Assembly (NCBI GenBank): GCA_026196955.1
Contig: JAPHTO010000037.1
Location: 1-64,000 of the forward strand
Source of the DNA: Colwellia sp.
GTDB lineage: Bacteria; Pseudomonadota; Gammaproteobacteria; Enterobacterales; Alteromonadaceae
Length of the DNA stretch: 64,000 nucleotides
Direction of reading: 5' to 3'
Shown here: positions 62,001-64,000 of the stretch, piece by piece
Numbering within the stretch: the stretch's first letter is position 1
Layout of the letters: each line of letters opens with the position of its first letter
Position numbers and translations under genes: made by a program
The notes under the pieces: model-generated
Told to the model about the DNA's origin: nothing
Seen by the model: only the letters and a program-made list of their open reading frames with translations
Databases searched by the model: none

Positions 62001-62168
62001 CTGGGGTTAATACCTATGCTACTAGCTACAGGCGTTGGTGCTGAAATTCAAAAACCATTAGCAACAGTGATAGTCGGTGGTTTAGTCAGTGCTACTTTAT
62101 TAACTTTATTTGTGTTGCCGGTACTCTACCAAAGTTTCTCTAGAGCTAAGTTAGCAAAATATAGCTAG
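59010..62168 (+). CDS. Heavy-metal RND efflux pump (CusA/CzcA family)
   Basis: 1052 aa from the ATG at 59010, preceded by GGAG and a 6-base spacer; the track start is a TTG directly after the adaptor stop. The N-terminal segment is SVVSWSVNNVLLVIIILIG. LNLDAFPDVTNVQVAINTEAPG is typical of the heavy-metal branch. TM4 holds AIGMLVDGAVVMVEN. Twelve membrane segments in two halves. It exports divalent or monovalent metal ions by proton antiport; which metal is not decidable by eye. No outer-membrane channel gene follows. Confidence 0.95.
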   Translation: MLKSVVSWSVNNVLLVIIILIGISISSAFVIPRLNLDAFPDVTNVQVAINTEAPGLAAQEVEQLITFPIEAVMYALPDVKQVRSISKTGLSGITVVFKEGTDIYFARQLVFERLQAAKELIPAGIAVPEIGPNTSGLGQVYQYLLTAKPNSGFDTMSLRSLNDYLVKLLLMPVDGVTEVLSFGGDVKQYQVNINPSRLLAYELSQQAVMSAIEANNQNVGAWYLNRGQEQLVIRGMGWLDSGESALTQIAQIPLKTIAGVVVTVGDVADVSLGSEIRQGAVTMSRRDDNGQVQALGEVLSGIVLKRMGANTKSTIDGIKDKIAIINQALPEGVEFEVLYDQSDLIANAIETVVNALLLAFVFIIIVLALFLMNLPATILVLISIPIAIGMALMVMALLGVSANLMSLGGLAVAIGMLVDGAVVMVENIFKHLTKAGAGDKALTEREVKSLVKQAAQSVARPIFFASTIILVVFLPLFSFEGVEAKLFQPMAISIMLAMVAALFVALVIVPALASVLFKTGIRVGNNSLLNGLERFYNKVLSQALTWKKTVVVSAFTLLIVSLALVPQLGTEFVPELEEGTINLRVTLAPSASLATALDVAPKLEKILLNFPEVTYALSRLGRPEIGGDPEPVNNIEIYLGLKPMSEWQSANNRYQLQAQMLNQLEQFPGLLFNFSQPIATRVDELLSGVKAQLAIKLFGKDLDVLAKKGQQIAQVIGDVEGAKDVAMEQITGEAQLVITPKRRQLSRYGVSVAEVMSLVRDGLGGSAAGQIIDGNERYDIYVRLAPKFRQDISAIKELRLRSKSGAWLRLADIAEINIASGPPQVRRDDVQRRVVIQANVQGRDMGSVVADIQLKIAEKVTLPSGYSVQIGGQFESQQRAQQRLAIVVPISLLLIALLLYLAFSSLGQALLILVNVPLAIIGGIVALYCSGQYLSVPGSVGFITLFGVAVLNGVVMVESINAQVKQHIIAGFTVKDAIFAGASARLRPVLMTALTSLLGLIPMLLATGVGAEIQKPLATVIVGGLVSATLLTLFVLPVLYQSFSRAKLAKYS

Positions 62169-62243
62169 CAAAGTATGTACCCCTTATTAATATCCTGATA
62201 TGGTTTCTTTATCAATATTAAGGTATTAGTTAAGAGGAATGAC

Positions 62244-63092
62244 ATGGAACTGGCAATATATGAGTGTTTATCTGAGCAAGAGATCATAAGTAAAATTAAT
62301 GATAGAGAGTGTTTTAGTGCCACTATTCTAGGTGGCGCTTTTACCTTGAAAATTGAAAAATACTTACCTGCTATGTCGGCAGCTATTCATAATGGTGGTC
62401 AGTTAAGACCTGAACTAGTAGAAAATTGCTTGCTTGATCAATCGCAACGTTATTACGAAGAAGATCCACACACAGGAAGCTTTATCAGCGAACAAGCGAT
62501 CACCTTAATTGCTCATGACTCTCGTTATGAATATGATTTAAATCGCAACACTGATGAGTGTGTTTATGAAACTGCCTGGGGGGTTGATGTTTGGAAAGCC
62601 CCTCTGACACCTGAAGCAATCATGAAAAGCAAAGCTAAGCATGCACAGTTTTATCGTATTGTCGGTGCTATTGTTGAGGCTTTACAGGCTGATTTTGGCC
62701 AATGCATTGTTTATGATAATCATTCATACAACTATAAAAGGCATGAGCGTCAAGATTTACCGGTATTAAATCTTGGTACAACTTCTGTTAAAAGTGAGAA
62801 ATGGCGCCCGGTAATTGATAGTTGGTTAACTTGTTTACAAGCGATGAAAGTTGATGGCATAGAAGTGACAGCTGCTGAGAATGATATCTTCTTTGGTAAG
62901 GGCTATTTGGCTGCATTTTGTCATGGTAATTATGATAATGTTTTAGTGCTGGCTACCGAAGCCAAAAAAGTTTTTATGGATGAGCTTACCGGTTGTGCTG
63001 ATGATAAAGTATTGCCTTCGCTGCAACAGGCCTACAATGCAAGTATTAGGCAACATACTCAGTCTTATATCAATGAATATCATGGCAAGTAA
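62244..63092 (+). CDS. N-formylglutamate amidohydrolase-like protein
   Basis: 282 aa. AIHNGGQLRPELVENC, SRYEYDLNRNTDECVYETAWGVDVWK and IVYDNHSYNYKRHER match the FGase (HutG/DUF-type) superfamily, with His/Asp zinc-ligand candidates. The exact substrate is uncertain; relatives occur with glutathione-linked or histidine-degradation genes. AAGAGGA precedes the ATG. It lies 6 bp upstream of the ggt gene. Confidence 0.75.
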   Translation: MELAIYECLSEQEIISKINDRECFSATILGGAFTLKIEKYLPAMSAAIHNGGQLRPELVENCLLDQSQRYYEEDPHTGSFISEQAITLIAHDSRYEYDLNRNTDECVYETAWGVDVWKAPLTPEAIMKSKAKHAQFYRIVGAIVEALQADFGQCIVYDNHSYNYKRHERQDLPVLNLGTTSVKSEKWRPVIDSWLTCLQAMKVDGIEVTAAENDIFFGKGYLAAFCHGNYDNVLVLATEAKKVFMDELTGCADDKVLPSLQQAYNASIRQHTQSYINEYHGK

Positions 63093-63098
63093 CGCACA

Positions 63099-64000
63099 GT
63101 GAAATTACCTTCTTTTCGTACTCTTTTCCCCGCCGTTACCCTATGTTTATCCACTACATTGTTACTGACTGCTTGTGAGCAGCAAAAGACAGCGACTCGC
63201 TTACCAGCAAAAGCAGCTGTTTTAGATATTGATAGGGTGGTTAACTATTATGATATTAACCACCCTGTTATTGGGCGTAAGGGCATGGTGGTCAGTCAAA
63301 GTGAAATAGCCAGTAATATCGGCGCTGAAATACTACAACGTGGTGGTAATGCTGTTGATGCCGCTGTCGCGGTTGGCTTTGCGTTAGCGGTTGTTTTACC
63401 TAGAGCCGGTAATTTAACAGGTGGCGGTTTTATGCTCGTGCATTTACAAGAGCTCAATAAAACCATTGCGATTGATTATCGAGAAATGGCACCACTTGCC
63501 GCGGTTGAACATATGTTTATTGACAGCAAAGGTGACGTGGACAATGACAAGGCATTAGAAACTCTTGCCGCTGCAGGGGTGCCAGGCACTGTTGCTGGCT
63601 TTGAATACGCGCTGGAAAATTACGGCACAATGACGTTAAAGCAGTTGATAAAACCTGCCCTTGAAATAGCACAGCAAGGCTTCGTTGTTAACGATGATAT
63701 GGTGCGTATTGTTAAAAAAACACAAACGCTTTTACAGCAAAACAATGAAACTTGTCGGGTGTTTTTTAAGCAAGGTTGTCAACCATATCAAACAGGAGAG
63801 TTATTTAAACAGCCAGATTTAGCCACGACTTTACAGTATTTGAGCGAAGAGGGTGCTGACGGTTTTTATCAAGGGGATATTGCTAAAAAAATTGTCTTAG
63901 CAATGGAGCAGGGGCAAGGGTTGATCACCATAGAAGACTTACGCCGCTATCAAGTAAAAGAACTCGCTCCGATAAAGGGGCACTTTAATGGTTATGAAAT
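63099..64000 (+). CDS. ggt: Gamma-glutamyltranspeptidase, lipoprotein form (3' end outside window)
   Basis: Open from a GTG at 63099 to the window edge, 300 codons. A lipoprotein signal (PAVTLCLSTTLLLTAC) precedes the family sequence: GMVVSQSEIASNIGAEILQRGGNAVDAAVAVGFALAVV, GNLTGGGFMLVH and AAAGVPGTVAGFEYALENYG. It hydrolyses or transfers the gamma-glutamyl group of glutathione in the periplasm. The self-processing Thr is beyond the window. Confidence 0.93.
   Translation, partial: MKLPSFRTLFPAVTLCLSTTLLLTACEQQKTATRLPAKAAVLDIDRVVNYYDINHPVIGRKGMVVSQSEIASNIGAEILQRGGNAVDAAVAVGFALAVVLPRAGNLTGGGFMLVHLQELNKTIAIDYREMAPLAAVEHMFIDSKGDVDNDKALETLAAAGVPGTVAGFEYALENYGTMTLKQLIKPALEIAQQGFVVNDDMVRIVKKTQTLLQQNNETCRVFFKQGCQPYQTGELFKQPDLATTLQYLSEEGADGFYQGDIAKKIVLAMEQGQGLITIEDLRRYQVKELAPIKGHFNGYE

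Overview
The window is a bacterial replication-origin region from a moderately AT-rich marine-type gammaproteobacterium. Protein sequences and gene order (def-fmt-rsmB-trkA; trkH-yigZ-pepQ; glyQS; dnaA-dnaN-recF-gyrB; rpmH-rnpA-yidD-yidC-mnmE; mioC-mnmG-rsmG-parAB-atp) point to the Alteromonadales, and Colwellia or a close relative is my best guess. That genus call is from recognition only; no search was run.

Layout. 1-11.5 kb: a truncated LysM protein, def-fmt-rsmB-trkA on plus, then trkH, yigZ, pepQ and an Slt-type lytic transglycosylase on minus, then tusA and a YdcH-like protein. 11.7-21.8 kb: a stand-alone signal peptidase I, then on minus glyQS and the dnaA-dnaN-recF-gyrB replication operon. 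Two perfect parS palindromes (TGTTTCACGTGAAACA) lie inside recF. 21.8-26.5 kb: a GATC- and DnaA-box-rich dnaA/rpmH intergenic region, then rpmH-rnpA-yidD-yidC-mnmE, with a decayed fragment resembling the yidD 3' end between yidD and yidC.

26.6-31.2 kb: an accessory island of about nine small same-strand genes (FRG-domain protein, P-loop kinase-like protein, small membrane proteins, GNAT acetyltransferase, lipoprotein, DUF805, DUF1272, DoxX-like). The first four genes are separated by imperfect inverted repeats of about 90-110 bp that look like integron attC sites, with cassette stop codons overlapping an RYYYAAC-type box and the next cassette beginning at a GTTRRRY-like box. No integron integrase is visible, so this reads as a cassette array without integrase (CALIN-like). 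It sits between mnmE and mioC, beside the origin. This is the most unusual part of the window.

31.3-44 kb: mioC, an E. coli-type oriC candidate (DnaA boxes, GATC cluster, GATCT-type 13-mers), mnmG-rsmG, parA-parB and the complete atpIBEFHAGDC operon with a strong terminator. 44.3-50.4 kb, minus strand: prlC, a TAG-like DNA glycosylase, rsmJ, a YgjP-like metallopeptidase, a 55-residue conserved-looking protein, ferritin and an HI0933-family flavoprotein. 50.6-64 kb, plus strand: a 1524-residue propeller/PAS/GGDEF/EAL sensor, glutathione reductase, a small secreted protein, a His-rich protein followed by an RND heavy-metal efflux adaptor and pump, an N-formylglutamate amidohydrolase-like protein, and the 5' part of a lipoprotein gamma-glutamyltranspeptidase.

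Functionally most of the window is core: origin firing and segregation (DnaA, DnaN, GyrB, RecF, ParAB, parS, oriC), translation and tRNA/rRNA modification (Def, Fmt, RsmB, RsmG, RsmJ, GlyQS, MnmE/MnmG, RnpA), membrane protein insertion (YidC/YidD) and ATP synthase. The accessory content is the cassette island and, to a lesser degree, the metal-efflux and glutathione genes at the right end.
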